A stretch of DNA of 64,000 nt from Oscillospiraceae bacterium (lineage in GTDB: Bacteria; Bacillota; Clostridia; Oscillospirales; Ruminococcaceae): the NCBI GenBank assembly GCA_017414435.1, contig JAFQMN010000002.1:62001-126000 (forward strand), in the 5' to 3' direction. A model generated the notes under the pieces. It was not told the origin of the DNA. It did no database searches and saw only the letters and a list, made by a program, of their open reading frames with translations. The translations under genes and the position numbers were made by a program. The number at the start of each line of letters is the position of its first letter. The first letter of the stretch is position 1. Below are positions 16,460 through 26,032 of the stretch, one piece after another.

Positions 16460-17077
16460 TTAATCTGACTTTTTTAATAAAAACCATGTCGCATCGTCCG
16501 TTGGAAAATTATTATCCCTGTGATAGTTAAATCCATAACTTTGTAAACTCAAATCTTTATATAAATCTAACATCTCACCAGCAAAATCTCGTTTAAATAA
16601 CTTTCCACTATTGCCTCTATATTCAACCTCCACTGGAGTAGGGTTATAATATTCACAAATCCAAATATATTTCCTGCTTAGATTATATAATTTTCTATAC
16701 ACTTCATTTAGTTCATCTGGGCAGATATGAATTAAAATCCCTGATGTAAAGACAAAATCCCACTTATCTTCACTTTCAAATTCCAAAATCGAGCTGTTAA
16801 GTGCCTCAACGCCTTCAAGTTCTTTAAGCTGAGTATATGCTTGTTTGTTAATTTCTAATGCTGTAATTTTAGCATTTGGCTTTAAATTTTTAATTGCAAT
16901 TAAATTAGAACCTACATTCGCACCCAACTCTAAAAATGAATTAACACCTTGCGTATTTTTTAAAACTTCTGCAAATCTAGTAATTCTCGAGGGAATATTA
17001 CAGATCCCATTTCTCTGTGTGTATTCTGTTCCAAAATCACTGGCCCAAAAATTTTCTTGTTCGGTTTTAAAACCCAT
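16460..17077 (-). CDS. SAM-dependent methyltransferase, pseudaminic-acid-associated type
   Basis: This protein has 205 residues. It opens with 'TEQENFWASDFGTEYTQRN', the distinctive start of methylases linked to pseudaminic acid biosynthesis. A Rossmann-type SAM site follows (FLELGANVGSNLIAIKNL), with an acidic residue after the second strand (ITALEINKQA) and 'DFVFTSGILIHICPDEL'. The substrate is unknown. No pseudaminic acid pathway genes are near; instead it sits between pgi and pyk, with three bases separating it from pgi. AGGAGG lies seven bases before the ATG. Confidence 0.75.
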   Translation of the reverse strand: MGFKTEQENFWASDFGTEYTQRNGICNIPSRITRFAEVLKNTQGVNSFLELGANVGSNLIAIKNLKPNAKITALEINKQAYTQLKELEGVEALNSSILEFESEDKWDFVFTSGILIHICPDELNEVYRKLYNLSRKYIWICEYYNPTPVEVEYRGNSGKLFKRDFAGEMLDLYKDLSLQSYGFNYHRDNNFPTDDATWFLLKKSD

Positions 17078-17080
17078 ATA

Positions 17081-18385
17081 CTATTCCTCCTGTTTACCTC
17101 TTAAAAGCTCAAACATTCTTGTTTTATATTCTTCCACCCCCGGCTGGTTAAAAGGGTTAACGCCCAACATATAGCTAGAAATTGCACATGACTTTTCTAA
17201 AAAATAAACTAAATAACCGTACTCTTGCTCACTTTTTCTTGGTATATTTAACATAATACAAGGTACTCTACCTTTTGTGTGTGCAGAGATTGTGCCCAAA
17301 AGAGCCATTTTGTTAATGCATGACATCTTTTCATCCGCCAAAAAGTTTAAATTATCATAGTCAACCAATTCTTTTTTCACAACATACTCATTTTCATCTT
17401 CTGTGTTTTCAATATCTATAAACGTTTCAAATAAAGCTTGTCCACTTTCTTGCACAAATTGGCCAATTGAATGCAGATCAGTTGAATATATCGCCGGAAC
17501 AGGAAAAATTCCATTGCCAGATTTCCCTTCACTTTCGGCAAAAAGTTGCTGGCACCATTTAAAAAAGAATTCAAAATCCGGCTCAAAACTAGCAAATAAC
17601 TCAATCCTTCTCCCCTTTTTATACAAACAATTTCTATAAGCAGCATACAACATACTGTGATTCTCTGCTATATCATCACTTTGTAAATCTTCAAATGCTT
17701 TTTTAGCACCAAAAATAATCTGCCAAATATCTATACCTGCCACAGCCATAGGCAGCAAGCCAACCGGTGTTAACACCGAAAATCTTCCACCTATGTTTGC
17801 AGGGATTTTAAATATTTTGTAGCCTTCTTTTTCTGCCAAATTTAACAGATTATTTTTTTTAATACCAGTTGTAACAAAAATTCGCTTTTTCGCTTCTGCT
17901 TTGCCATATTTTGCTTCTAAAAGGTTTTTAAAAGCTCTAAAAGCCAGTGTGGGTTCCAACGTTCCGCCAGATTTAGAGATAACATTAACACAAATCTCTT
18001 TGTTTTTACATATACTTAAAATATGGTTTAAATAACTTGGGCTCATATTATTACCCACAAAATATATTTGTGGTGTATGTTCATAATTGTAAAATTGAGA
18101 CTTCAATAACTCAATAGCTGCACGTGCGCCCAAATAAGAGCCACCTACACCAATTACTATAAAAACATCTGCTAGTTTCCTAATGCATTCTGCTGATTCT
18201 AAAATTTCATCTATATTATTTGAGTTTAATTTTTTTGGTAGAGTATGCCATCCAACCATATTATCATCTTTTTGCTCTGCCTCTTTAAGCAACTGTATAG
18301 CTAACTTTGCCTGAGGTTCCATTAGCTCTATTTCGCTTTCTTGCACAAAGTCTATTATGCCATCTGCCTTTAACTTAACTGCCAT
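17081..18385 (-). CDS. pgi: Glucose-6-phosphate isomerase
   Basis: It interconverts glucose 6-phosphate and fructose 6-phosphate. The protein has 434 residues, the shorter size seen in Firmicutes. Signature segments are 'VIGVGGSYLGARAAIELL', 'VISKSGGTLEPTLAFR', 'GGRFSVLTPVGLLPMA', and the late 'QESGQALFETF' with the glutamate region, then 'NPFNQPGVEEYK' near the C-terminus with the catalytic lysine of that motif. AGGAG lies eleven bases before the ATG. Confidence 0.95.
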   Translation of the reverse strand: MAVKLKADGIIDFVQESEIELMEPQAKLAIQLLKEAEQKDDNMVGWHTLPKKLNSNNIDEILESAECIRKLADVFIVIGVGGSYLGARAAIELLKSQFYNYEHTPQIYFVGNNMSPSYLNHILSICKNKEICVNVISKSGGTLEPTLAFRAFKNLLEAKYGKAEAKKRIFVTTGIKKNNLLNLAEKEGYKIFKIPANIGGRFSVLTPVGLLPMAVAGIDIWQIIFGAKKAFEDLQSDDIAENHSMLYAAYRNCLYKKGRRIELFASFEPDFEFFFKWCQQLFAESEGKSGNGIFPVPAIYSTDLHSIGQFVQESGQALFETFIDIENTEDENEYVVKKELVDYDNLNFLADEKMSCINKMALLGTISAHTKGRVPCIMLNIPRKSEQEYGYLVYFLEKSCAISSYMLGVNPFNQPGVEEYKTRMFELLRGKQEE

Positions 18386-18407
18386 AAAATAAGTTTTCTC
18401 CTATTTT

Positions 18408-19103
18408 TTAAGATAAAAATCTCTCTATAATTCTAATTGATCTTTTCGCCGCTTGTTCAGCAAATTCCTGAAAGCTCGGCCAAGATTCTCCGCCATAAAT
18501 AGAATCTGAAATTACCCTTAGCACACAAAAATCTACATTATTATGCACACATACCTGCCCAATGCTCCCGCCTTCCATTTCGTTAGCTATTGCGCCAAAA
18601 TCTCTGCATATTTTTTGCCCCTCTTCTTGAGTGCTCACAAATCTATCTCCTGTAGCTACTACGCCCAACACTGCCTGAGAATTTGTTCCCAGAACTTCAT
18701 CTACAGCAATTTCGCATAATTTTTTAACATTTTCTGCTTGGCACTTTAAAAACACGCAATTAATACCAGGAACAAGACCCAGAGGATCCCCTATTGCAGT
18801 AGTATCAAGGTCATATTGCACAACAGATGAAGCAATAACAACATCATTTATATTCACGTTCACTGCAATTCCACCGGCCACACCGCTATTTATTATCAAC
18901 TTTGGTTTAAAATTCAAGATCATAGTCTGCGCTGTAATTGCTGCATTAACCTTTCCTACTCCACAACAAGCAATAACTACTTCTGTGTTACCTTTAAAGC
19001 CATGCCAAAATTCTATTTTAGAAATCACAATTTTTTTTAGATTAGTTACAGTTTTTATTAAACCATCAACTTCAACTGGCATTGCTCCTATAATACCTAT
19101 CAT
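18408..19103 (-). CDS. mtnN: 5'-methylthioadenosine/S-adenosylhomocysteine nucleosidase
   Basis: It cleaves adenine from methylthioadenosine and S-adenosylhomocysteine, recycling products of polyamine synthesis and SAM-dependent methylation. I start at the ATG at 19103, which gives MIGIIGAMPVEVDGL and has AGGAG eight bases upstream; a longer frame would overlap lon. The protein has 231 residues. Key motifs are 'GIIGAMPVEV' (catalytic Glu), 'INSGVAGGIA', 'VATGDRFV' and 'NEMEGGSIGQVC' (ribose-binding Met-Glu), then 'RVISDSIYG' with the catalytic Asp. It is 22 bases upstream of pgi. Confidence 0.94.
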   Translation of the reverse strand: MIGIIGAMPVEVDGLIKTVTNLKKIVISKIEFWHGFKGNTEVVIACCGVGKVNAAITAQTMILNFKPKLIINSGVAGGIAVNVNINDVVIASSVVQYDLDTTAIGDPLGLVPGINCVFLKCQAENVKKLCEIAVDEVLGTNSQAVLGVVATGDRFVSTQEEGQKICRDFGAIANEMEGGSIGQVCVHNNVDFCVLRVISDSIYGGESWPSFQEFAEQAAKRSIRIIERFLS

Positions 19104-19132
19104 TAAAAAATCTCCTAATTTAAATTTTAAAA

Positions 19133-21511
19133 TTAAAAACCCACAATGGCTTTCTTCCAAACAGTGTCTACATCTTCTGCCAATATAAAATTTAAATCTT
19201 TCTTTATACTACCATCAACTTCTTCTAAATCTCGTTCATTTCCTTTTGGTAATATAACCGTTTTAATACCAACTCTGTGTGCCGCTAAAACTTTCTCTTT
19301 TATTCCGCCAACCGGCAATACTTTTCCTCTAAGTGTAATTTCTCCTGTTATCGCCACACTCTTTTTAATCGGCTTTTTAATAAGCTCCGAAACTATTGCA
19401 GTGGAAATTGCTGTCCCTGCCGAAGGGCCATCTTTAGGCACAGCCCCTTCTGGCACATGCAAATGAATATCGTTACTCTGATAAAAATCCTCGGCAATTT
19501 TAAGCTGTTTAGAAACTTTTCTTATATAAGAAAGTGCCGCGTGTGCAGATTCTTTCATCACATCCCCAAGCGATCCAGTAAGCTCTAACTTGCCTGTACC
19601 ACTTAAAGCCAGAGCTTCTAAACACATAGTCTCTCCTCCAACTTGTGTCCATGCAAGACCAGTAACCACTCCAACTTCGTTTTTCTTTAAAACATCTGGC
19701 TCTAAAAATTGTGGGTTTCCTAAATATTTATTTAAGTTTTTCTCTGTAAACGTAATTGAATTTTTACCCGTTTGCAACAAAGTTTTTGCAGCTTTTCGGC
19801 ACAGTCTCCCCACAATTCTCGCTGCAGATCTAACACCTGCTTCCCTTGTATAACCATCTATTATTTTATAAATCGCTTCATCTTTAAATTTTATCTGTTT
19901 ACTACTTTGATTGTATTCTACAAGCTGCTTAGGAATTATGTACCTTTTTATAATCTCAAATTTCTCTAAACGAGTATAACTGCCAATCTCAATAATCTCC
20001 ATCCGGTCATAAAGCGGCAGAGGAATATTCCCAGCATAATTTGCAGTTGTAATAAACAAAACATTACTTAAATCAAACGGTACTTCTATATAATTATCTT
20101 TAAAATTTTTGTTCTGCTCATAATCTAAAACTTCTAAAAATGCCGCCGTAGGGTCTGACCTAGCATCATTAGCCATCTTGTCAATTTCATCTAACAAAAT
20201 AACCGGGTTGTTTTCTTTTGCTGTGCGCAATGCATTTATTATTCTGCCAGGCATTGCACCCACATACGTTTTTCTGTGCCCGCGCACCTCTGCTTCATCT
20301 CTAAGCCCACCAAGTGAAATTTGAACATATTTACGGTTTAGTGCTTCTGCAATAGCTTTGGCTATAGATGTTTTACCAACTCCAGGCGGACCAACTAAAC
20401 ATAAAACCTGCCATTTCGTTTTAGGACTATGTGCTTTTATTGCAATTGTCTCAAGAATTTGCTCTTTAACCTTGTTAAGCCCAAAGTGGTTCTTATTCAA
20501 AATTTCTTCTGCCTTTAAAATATCTATTTGTTCCACCGAAGACTTTTGCCATGGTAGCTCTAAGCATATATCTAAATAACTTTTTATAACTGCCACTTCT
20601 TGGGAGCCACTTGGTAATTTATTAAGCCTCTTTGCCTCTTTTTTTAGATGTTCTTTTTCTTGTGCAAAACCTGGCCCCAAAACTTTTTCTATATTTTCTA
20701 AATAATATTTTACTTCTTCATCCTTAGACTCGCCTTCGCCTAACTCATTTTGCAATACATGTATCTGCTCCCTAATATAATACTCTCGCTGATTTTTATC
20801 TACTTTACTTCTCAATTTTTCGTTTATTTCAATTTCATAATTTATAACGCTAATCTCTTCTTCTAAAGAGTTCGAAAGCATAACCATACGGTCTATCGGG
20901 TTTGTGAGTTCAAGTAACCTTTGTTTAACCTGAATATCCAACATCACATGGCTCGATATATAATCAACTAACTTATCAGGCTCCTCTAAACTTTTTACTG
21001 TTTTTACAACATTGCCAGAAATCTGTGGAACAAAGCGTGTATAAGTTGTAAAAAGCCTTTTTAAAGTGCGAACCAAAGCTTTCCCAAACTCTTTATCTTC
21101 TTCTGTTGCTTGCGTCTCTTTCTGTTCGATTTTTGAATCTGGATATCTTTGAATGTCAGCAAAAAACACTCCATTTTCGTTCGTTAAACTTACTAAAGAT
21201 GCCCTTTCAATTCCTTCAACTAAAATTTTAGCTGTGTTTTGATTCTTTTTTTGTAAATGTTTTATTTCTGCAACTATCCCTACACTAAATAAATCCTCTT
21301 GCAGAATTTCTCCATTTTGTGCTCCTAGCACTTCTTTTTGTGTTGCCAAAAATATTTTATTCTCATTTTCCATTACTTTTTCTAAAATTGCAATTTGCTC
21401 TTTGCCATGACATTCCAAATATATCTGCTGGCCGGGGTATAGCACATACCCCACAAGAGGCATAATATTCAGTTTGTTTTTTATTGCTAATTTTCTTGTA
21501 TTATCTTTCAA
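19133..21511 (-). CDS. lon: ATP-dependent protease Lon
   Basis: Lon is a cytoplasmic hexameric protease that degrades damaged and regulatory proteins. The protein has 792 residues. The N-terminal substrate-binding domain covers residues 10-200, a coiled coil follows (INEKLRSKVDKNQREYYIREQ), then an AAA+ module with Walker A GPPGVGKTS and Walker B VILLDEIDKM. The proteolytic domain has the catalytic serine in PKDGPSAGT and the lysine in the 'GGIKEKVLAAHR' motif. The start is a TTG with an AGGAAG-type site. It follows clpX by 85 bases in the tig-clpP-clpX-lon series. Confidence 0.97.
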   Translation of the reverse strand: MKDNTRKLAIKNKLNIMPLVGYVLYPGQQIYLECHGKEQIAILEKVMENENKIFLATQKEVLGAQNGEILQEDLFSVGIVAEIKHLQKKNQNTAKILVEGIERASLVSLTNENGVFFADIQRYPDSKIEQKETQATEEDKEFGKALVRTLKRLFTTYTRFVPQISGNVVKTVKSLEEPDKLVDYISSHVMLDIQVKQRLLELTNPIDRMVMLSNSLEEEISVINYEIEINEKLRSKVDKNQREYYIREQIHVLQNELGEGESKDEEVKYYLENIEKVLGPGFAQEKEHLKKEAKRLNKLPSGSQEVAVIKSYLDICLELPWQKSSVEQIDILKAEEILNKNHFGLNKVKEQILETIAIKAHSPKTKWQVLCLVGPPGVGKTSIAKAIAEALNRKYVQISLGGLRDEAEVRGHRKTYVGAMPGRIINALRTAKENNPVILLDEIDKMANDARSDPTAAFLEVLDYEQNKNFKDNYIEVPFDLSNVLFITTANYAGNIPLPLYDRMEIIEIGSYTRLEKFEIIKRYIIPKQLVEYNQSSKQIKFKDEAIYKIIDGYTREAGVRSAARIVGRLCRKAAKTLLQTGKNSITFTEKNLNKYLGNPQFLEPDVLKKNEVGVVTGLAWTQVGGETMCLEALALSGTGKLELTGSLGDVMKESAHAALSYIRKVSKQLKIAEDFYQSNDIHLHVPEGAVPKDGPSAGTAISTAIVSELIKKPIKKSVAITGEITLRGKVLPVGGIKEKVLAAHRVGIKTVILPKGNERDLEEVDGSIKKDLNFILAEDVDTVWKKAIVGF

Positions 21512-21596
21512 AAACTCACTTCCTAACTTAATTCAAAACTATCTTCCGCTACAATAATAACGAAAGATAGCTCCAAATTACAGCATTAACATAAAA

Positions 21597-22913
21597 TCAT
21601 GAAATTTTTTCTTCGCTTTTCTTTAAAAAGTTCAACCGCTTAGATCTCCTTTTATTTTTGTTTATAAATATTTCGGGTTCTGCAGCTTCTTTTTTCACAA
21701 AAGCACTTGTAATTACCACTTTTTCAATATCCGGGTATGATGGCACTTTAAACATTATATCCCCTAATACTTCTTCCATAATTGCACGCAAGCCTCTTGC
21801 ACCTGTTTTTCTCTCTATTGCTCTTCTTGCAATTTCTTCAACCGCTTCTTCCTCAAACTCGAGCTCAATACCATCTATTTTAAATAATTTTTTATATTGT
21901 TTAATTAGCGCATTCTTAGGCTCCGTTAAAATTCTAATTAAAGCGGGTTCGTCTAAAGCGTCTAAAGTGCTAATCACCGGCAACCTACCCACAAGCTCTG
22001 GAATTAAACCATATTTAACTAAATCGTGCGGTAAAACATCTTTAATTATAGCTGCAGATTCTTCCTTTGCTTTTATTTTAGCTTCAAAACCAAGCTCAGA
22101 ACTCCCCACTCTTTTGCCTATAACACTTTCTAACCCTTCAAAAGCTCCACCGCAAATGAACAAAATATTTGTGGTATCTATACTAATTAGCTCTTGCTGT
22201 GGGTGCTTTCTACCACCCTGAGGCGGAACATTGGCCACAGCTCCTTCCAAAATCTTCAAAAGCGCTTGTTGAACACCTTCGCCACTAACATCTCTAGTTA
22301 AAGATCTGTTTTCGCTTTTTCTGGTAATTTTATCAATTTCATCTATATAAATAATTCCGCGCTGAGCCCGTTCAATATCAAAATCTGCCGCCTGAATTAG
22401 TTTCAACAAAATATTCTCAACATCTTCACCAACATAACCTGCTTCTGTTAAAGTTGTAGCGTCTGCAATAGCAAATGGTACATTCAAAATTGATGCTAAC
22501 GTTTGTGCTAAAAGAGTTTTGCCCACACCTGTAGGTCCTAAAAGCAAAATATTACTCTTTTGCAATTTTGTATCATCTTCATCGTCATCTGCTAAAAATA
22601 TTCTTTTGTAATGATTATATACCGCTGTTGAAAGCGTTTTTTTTGCCGCATCTTGACCAATAATATATTCATCTAACGCTTTTTTTATCTCTTCCGGGCG
22701 TTTTAAAGTTTCATAGCTTGGCTTTTCTTCCGCCTGTTTTTCTTTCATTATCTTTCTATGCTTGCTCTCTTCATCTAATACACTCTTACAAAGTTCTATA
22801 CATTCATTGCAGATACAAACTCCTGGCCCAGCAATAATACGTTCAACCTGGTCTTTTAGCTTGCCACAGAATGAACATCTAAGTAACTTGCTGTAATCTC
22901 CGCTTTCTGGCAA
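21597..22913 (-). CDS. clpX: ATP-dependent Clp protease ATP-binding subunit ClpX
   Basis: ClpX unfolds substrates and feeds them to ClpP. The protein has 438 residues. It has the N-terminal zinc-binding domain (CSFCGK, then CICNEC), Walker A '[15 protein letters not shown]', Walker B '[11 protein letters not shown]', the 'GYVGEDVE' pore loop and the '[10 protein letters not shown]'-type segment of ClpX. The IGF-type loop that docks on ClpP is present near 'ELGFEAKI'. It begins with TTG preceded by GGGGAGGTG. The C-terminus is lysine-rich (KNKRRSKRL). clpP lies 35 bases upstream. Confidence 0.97.
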   Translation of the reverse strand: MPESGDYSKLLRCSFCGKLKDQVERIIAGPGVCICNECIELCKSVLDEESKHRKIMKEKQAEEKPSYETLKRPEEIKKALDEYIIGQDAAKKTLSTAVYNHYKRIFLADDDEDDTKLQKSNILLLGPTGVGKTLLAQTLASILNVPFAIADATTLTEAGYVGEDVENILLKLIQAADFDIERAQRGIIYIDEIDKITRKSENRSLTRDVSGEGVQQALLKILEGAVANVPPQGGRKHPQQELISIDTTNILFICGGAFEGLESVIGKRVGSSELGFEAKIKAKEESAAIIKDVLPHDLVKYGLIPELVGRLPVISTLDALDEPALIRILTEPKNALIKQYKKLFKIDGIELEFEEEAVEEIARRAIERKTGARGLRAIMEEVLGDIMFKVPSYPDIEKVVITSAFVKKEAAEPEIFINKNKRRSKRLNFLKKSEEKIS

Positions 22914-22948
22914 AGTAACACCTCCCCTTAATAAAGGGTTTAAAAATA

Positions 22949-23530
22949 TTATCTTTTATATAACACTTTATCAATTAATCCATAATCACATGCTTCTTGT
23001 GCAGACATAAAATTATCGCGTTCCGTATCTTTTTCTATTACCGCTAAATCCTTACCTGTGTTTTCTGCTAAAATCTTATTTATAGTTGACCTTGTGCGCA
23101 ATATTCTATCCGCTTGAATTTTAATATCCGAAGCCTGCCCCTGTGCGCCACCTAATGGTTGATGAATCATAATCTCGCTGTTAGGTAGTGCAAGCCGTTT
23201 GCCATGTGTTCCAGCTGCAAGCAAAAATGCCCCCATAGAAGCTGCCATGCCTAAGCAGATAGTTGAAACATCTGATTTTATATACTGCATTGTGTCATAA
23301 ATTGCCATGCCTGCTGTTACAGAGCCACCTGGACTATTTATATATAAATGTATATCTTTTTCTGGATCCTGCCCTTCAAGATATATTAATTGCGCTACTA
23401 CCAAGCTAGCTACTGCATCATTTATTTCATCGCAAAGCATAATTATTCTATCATTTAAAAGCCTTGAATAAATATCATAAGATCTTTCTCCTCTGTTTGT
23501 TTGTTCAACAACCATTGGCACTAAACTCAT
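22949..23530 (-). CDS. clpP: ATP-dependent Clp protease proteolytic subunit ClpP
   Basis: This is a serine protease forming the tetradecameric chamber with ClpX. The protein has 193 residues, the standard length. The catalytic triad is visible: Ser in '[14 protein letters not shown]', His in '[12 protein letters not shown]' and Asp in '[11 protein letters not shown]'. The short N-terminal propeptide-like region ([25 protein letters not shown]) is normal. It lies between tig and clpX. Confidence 0.97.
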   Translation of the reverse strand: MSLVPMVVEQTNRGERSYDIYSRLLNDRIIMLCDEINDAVASLVVAQLIYLEGQDPEKDIHLYINSPGGSVTAGMAIYDTMQYIKSDVSTICLGMAASMGAFLLAAGTHGKRLALPNSEIMIHQPLGGAQGQASDIKIQADRILRTRSTINKILAENTGKDLAVIEKDTERDNFMSAQEACDYGLIDKVLYKR

Positions 23531-23596
23531 AAAAAATAACCTTCTTTCTTACTTAAACAAATATACCACACTAATTTAAATTTGGTCAAGTTCTTT

Positions 23597-24943
23597 CTAA
23601 TGAGTCTCGTCGTCTTTTTGTTCTGTTTTTTTACTCGACCGTGTGGTTTTCTTTTTTTCTTTTATCACAGCAGAATCAATAACTAACTCCACTGCCTTGT
23701 TTAGTTTCATTCCCAATTTTAAATCTGCAACCTCTGGCATGTTCTGAGCTTGTTTAGGATCTACTTTATATTTTTCTGCTAATTCCATAAAATTCTTCTT
23801 AATATCGTCATCAGAAAGTTCAATTTTTTCAAGCTCGCTAATTTTTTCAATTGCCAAATCTACTTTTACCTGCTTCTCTGCTCTTTCGCGGAATTTTTCT
23901 CTAAATTCTTCCATACTCACTTTAGTAGCATTTAGATAATTTTCTAATTTAACACCCTTGGCCTCAAGCTGATGTGTAAAATTGTGAACAAACTGATCAA
24001 TCTGCCTTTGAATCATAATTTCCGGCACTTCAACCTTCATATTCTCCACAATTTTGTCGAACACTTTTTCTTCCACTTCTACTTTTCTTCTGGTAGTTCT
24101 CTCTTCTAACAACCTTTTCTTCACATTTTCTCTTAATGCCTCAAGAGTATCAAAGTCACTTACATCTTTTGCAAACTCATCATCCATCTTAGGGAGTTGT
24201 AACTCTTTTACTTCGTTTATTTTTATATCAAATTCCGCATCTTTCCCAGCAATATTTTCTGCTATATAATCCTCCGGGAATTTTACTTTTATTCTAAATT
24301 CATCGCCTTTTTTGTGCCCCATAATCTGCTCTTCAAAACCCTCTATAAATTGCCCTTTGCCAATTGTTAAATCATAATTTTCATACTGGCCACCTTCTAA
24401 AGGCTTAGAATCAATAAAGCCTCTAAAATTAAGATTTACAATATTTCCATTTTTGCATAGTGCTCCTTCTTGCACTGGAACTATTCTTGCTACATTTTCT
24501 GCTAATTTGTTTATGGTCTCGTCAACTTCTTTTTCTGTAACTTTTAATGGTTCACATTCAATTTCTATGTTTTTATATTCACCTAATTCAACTTCTGGTT
24601 TAGTTATCACGTCAACACGAATATGAACACCATCTTTTTTACTAATTGAAACAACATCAACTTTATCTACTGCAATAAAATTATTAATATTCGCTGCCTG
24701 CAAAGCCAGTTCAAATTCACTAGGCCAAAGATCATTTAAGGCATCCGAAAAGAATAAATCATTTCCATATAACTTTTCAATAACCTGGCGAGGTGCCTTC
24801 CCTTTTCTAAAACCTGGAATATTTATCTTTTTTGAATTTTTAGCAAATACCTTATCTAAATGTTCATTAAAAATCTTTGCTTCAACATTAAAATCTAGTT
24901 CGTAGATATTCGCTGATTTTTGTTTGCTTGCATTTAACTTCAT
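23597..24943 (-). CDS. tig: Trigger factor (ribosome-associated chaperone and prolyl isomerase)
   Basis: Trigger factor binds nascent chains at the ribosome exit. The protein has 448 residues. The ribosome-binding motif is present as 'IPGFRKGKAPRQVIEKLYG', followed by the FKBP-type domain ('NGNIVNLNFRGFIDSKPLEGG', 'GQFIEGFEEQIMGHKKGDE') and the helical C-terminal cradle. The tail is charged (KKKTTRSSKKTEQKDDE). A GGAGG lies eight to ten bases from the ATG. It is the first gene of the clp/lon series and has its own promoter about 100 bases upstream. Confidence 0.96.
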   Translation of the reverse strand: MKLNASKQKSANIYELDFNVEAKIFNEHLDKVFAKNSKKINIPGFRKGKAPRQVIEKLYGNDLFFSDALNDLWPSEFELALQAANINNFIAVDKVDVVSISKKDGVHIRVDVITKPEVELGEYKNIEIECEPLKVTEKEVDETINKLAENVARIVPVQEGALCKNGNIVNLNFRGFIDSKPLEGGQYENYDLTIGKGQFIEGFEEQIMGHKKGDEFRIKVKFPEDYIAENIAGKDAEFDIKINEVKELQLPKMDDEFAKDVSDFDTLEALRENVKKRLLEERTTRRKVEVEEKVFDKIVENMKVEVPEIMIQRQIDQFVHNFTHQLEAKGVKLENYLNATKVSMEEFREKFRERAEKQVKVDLAIEKISELEKIELSDDDIKKNFMELAEKYKVDPKQAQNMPEVADLKLGMKLNKAVELVIDSAVIKEKKKTTRSSKKTEQKDDETH

Positions 24944-25041
24944 ATTTATTTTACCTCCAAATGTCCGTGGGTTCTTAAACCTTATGCCTTGTTACCTTCA
25001 TTAACCCATAATATTATACGTATTCATATTTTTATGATATC

Positions 25042-25070
25042 ACTATACCACAAAAGAGTATAAAATGCAA
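25042..25070 (-). promoter_or_regulatory. Promoter for tig-clpP-clpX-lon
   Basis: On the minus strand, TTGCAT (25070-25065), 17 bases, TATAGT (25047-25042), with an extended TG. I see no CtsR or CIRCE operator near it. Confidence 0.65.
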
Positions 25071-25159
25071 ATCTATATAATATATTTTAAAAAATAAAAA
25101 TCATAAATTTTTCTCTATTTTATTTGCATTAATACTTTTATTATATTTTAAAATCGCAT

Positions 25160-25194
25160 AAAAAACATATCTCCCGGTTGCACCGGAAGATATA
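25160..25194 (-). terminator. Terminator after the Arg/Glu-rich orphan gene
   Basis: Hairpin of about eleven bases with one mismatch (ATATCTTCCGGTGCAACCGG on the minus strand, continuing AGATAT), followed by a T run. Confidence 0.75.
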
Positions 25195-25216
25195 TAAAGT
25201 CAAGTTATATGTGAAA

Positions 25217-25660
25217 CTACCCAATTATATCTAATAGTTCTGAACGTGTTGGTTTTCGGAGTGATGATGGATTCCTTAGTAAAAATTCTTTTGCCGCATC
25301 AACTTCTTTGTGCCATTTAGAGAGGTCTTTTTCGGCTGTTAGATCTATACCACCCTGCCTAGCTAGTTCCCTCTGATATATTTTCTCACCAATACCCTTA
25401 GCATCTCCACCCCTTGGGAACCCCGTTATTGCTGCTGTTGCCTCCGCTCTTGCCGCACGGTGCACGTAAGTATCATGGTTTATCCGCTCCTGCGTCATTC
25501 TTTCATCGCGCCTTCTCTTTGCTTCCAATTCAGCTTTTTCTCTTCTTTCTCGTTCCGCTCTGTTTTCTCTTTCTGCTCTTTCTTTGTCCCTTATCAAATT
25601 GCGAGGTGTTCTATATGCTGAACCAGTTGACCCCACTTTTCCTACTCCTCTTCCCGACAT
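25217..25660 (-). CDS. Arg/Glu-rich orphan protein (147 aa), unknown function
   Basis: This protein has 147 residues. The N-terminus is glycine/basic (MSGRGVGKVGSTGSAYRTPR). Residues 23-55 are a highly charged Arg/Glu helix (KERAERENRAERERREKAEL is part of it). The rest is helical with 'RNPSSLRKPTRSELLDIIG' at the end. There is no signal peptide or membrane segment. Its arginine content is unlike its lysine-rich neighbours, and the DNA is visibly more GC-rich than the flanks. An AGGAAGGATGA ribosome site, its own terminator and a possible promoter support expression. I know no family. Confidence 0.6.
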   Translation of the reverse strand: MSGRGVGKVGSTGSAYRTPRNLIRDKERAERENRAERERREKAELEAKRRRDERMTQERINHDTYVHRAARAEATAAITGFPRGGDAKGIGEKIYQRELARQGGIDLTAEKDLSKWHKEVDAAKEFLLRNPSSLRKPTRSELLDIIG

Positions 25661-25704
25661 TATTAAATCATCCTTCCTATATTTTCTACTTATAGCTCTC
25701 CAAA

Positions 25705-25733
25705 GCTATAAACTAATGTTTTCGTTATTGCAA
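25705..25733 (-). promoter_or_regulatory. Possible promoter for the Arg/Glu-rich gene
   Basis: On the minus strand, TTGCAA (25733-25728), 17 bases, TATAGC (25710-25705). An 8-base inverted repeat TTATAGCT/AGCTATAA (25690-25711) overlaps the -10. Between here and the spo0A promoter (25734-25958) I see nothing further. Confidence 0.4.
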
Positions 25734-25958
25734 AATTTAAAATAAATCCTTTTTTATTTATTTTCATTAATCTTTTTACTATTCCCCCTCTTTGTTTTAA
25801 GCTTCATAAAATTCAATTGCTAAATAAAAATTTTCTAGCAGAATCATCTTAAAATTTTACATAACATTAAATATACTAACACCTTAACAGTTAAAAGTCA
25901 ACGCTAAAAACCATTGTTTAACATATTTCTATTTTTTATTATCTTTAGCAAAATTCTC

Positions 25959-25987
25959 TTGCATATATGTTTTTAATATGTTAATAT
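25959..25987 (+). promoter_or_regulatory. Promoter for spo0A
   Basis: TTGCAT (25959-25964), 17 bases, TAATAT (25982-25987) with an extended TG. No sigma-H-type element or Spo0A box was recognised. Confidence 0.55.
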
Positions 25988-26032
25988 TAAATTAATAAGA
26001 TATTCATATAAGGATTAACTAAGGTGATTTCT

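Noticed and set aside
18408..19160. Longer N-terminal form of the MTA/SAH nucleosidase (start at 19160)
   Set aside because: It would overlap lon and lacks a ribosome site; the ATG at 19103 has AGGAG and gives the conserved start.
14695..24943. The tig-clpP-clpX-lon run as something unusual
   Set aside because: This order is common in Firmicutes and all genes look intact.
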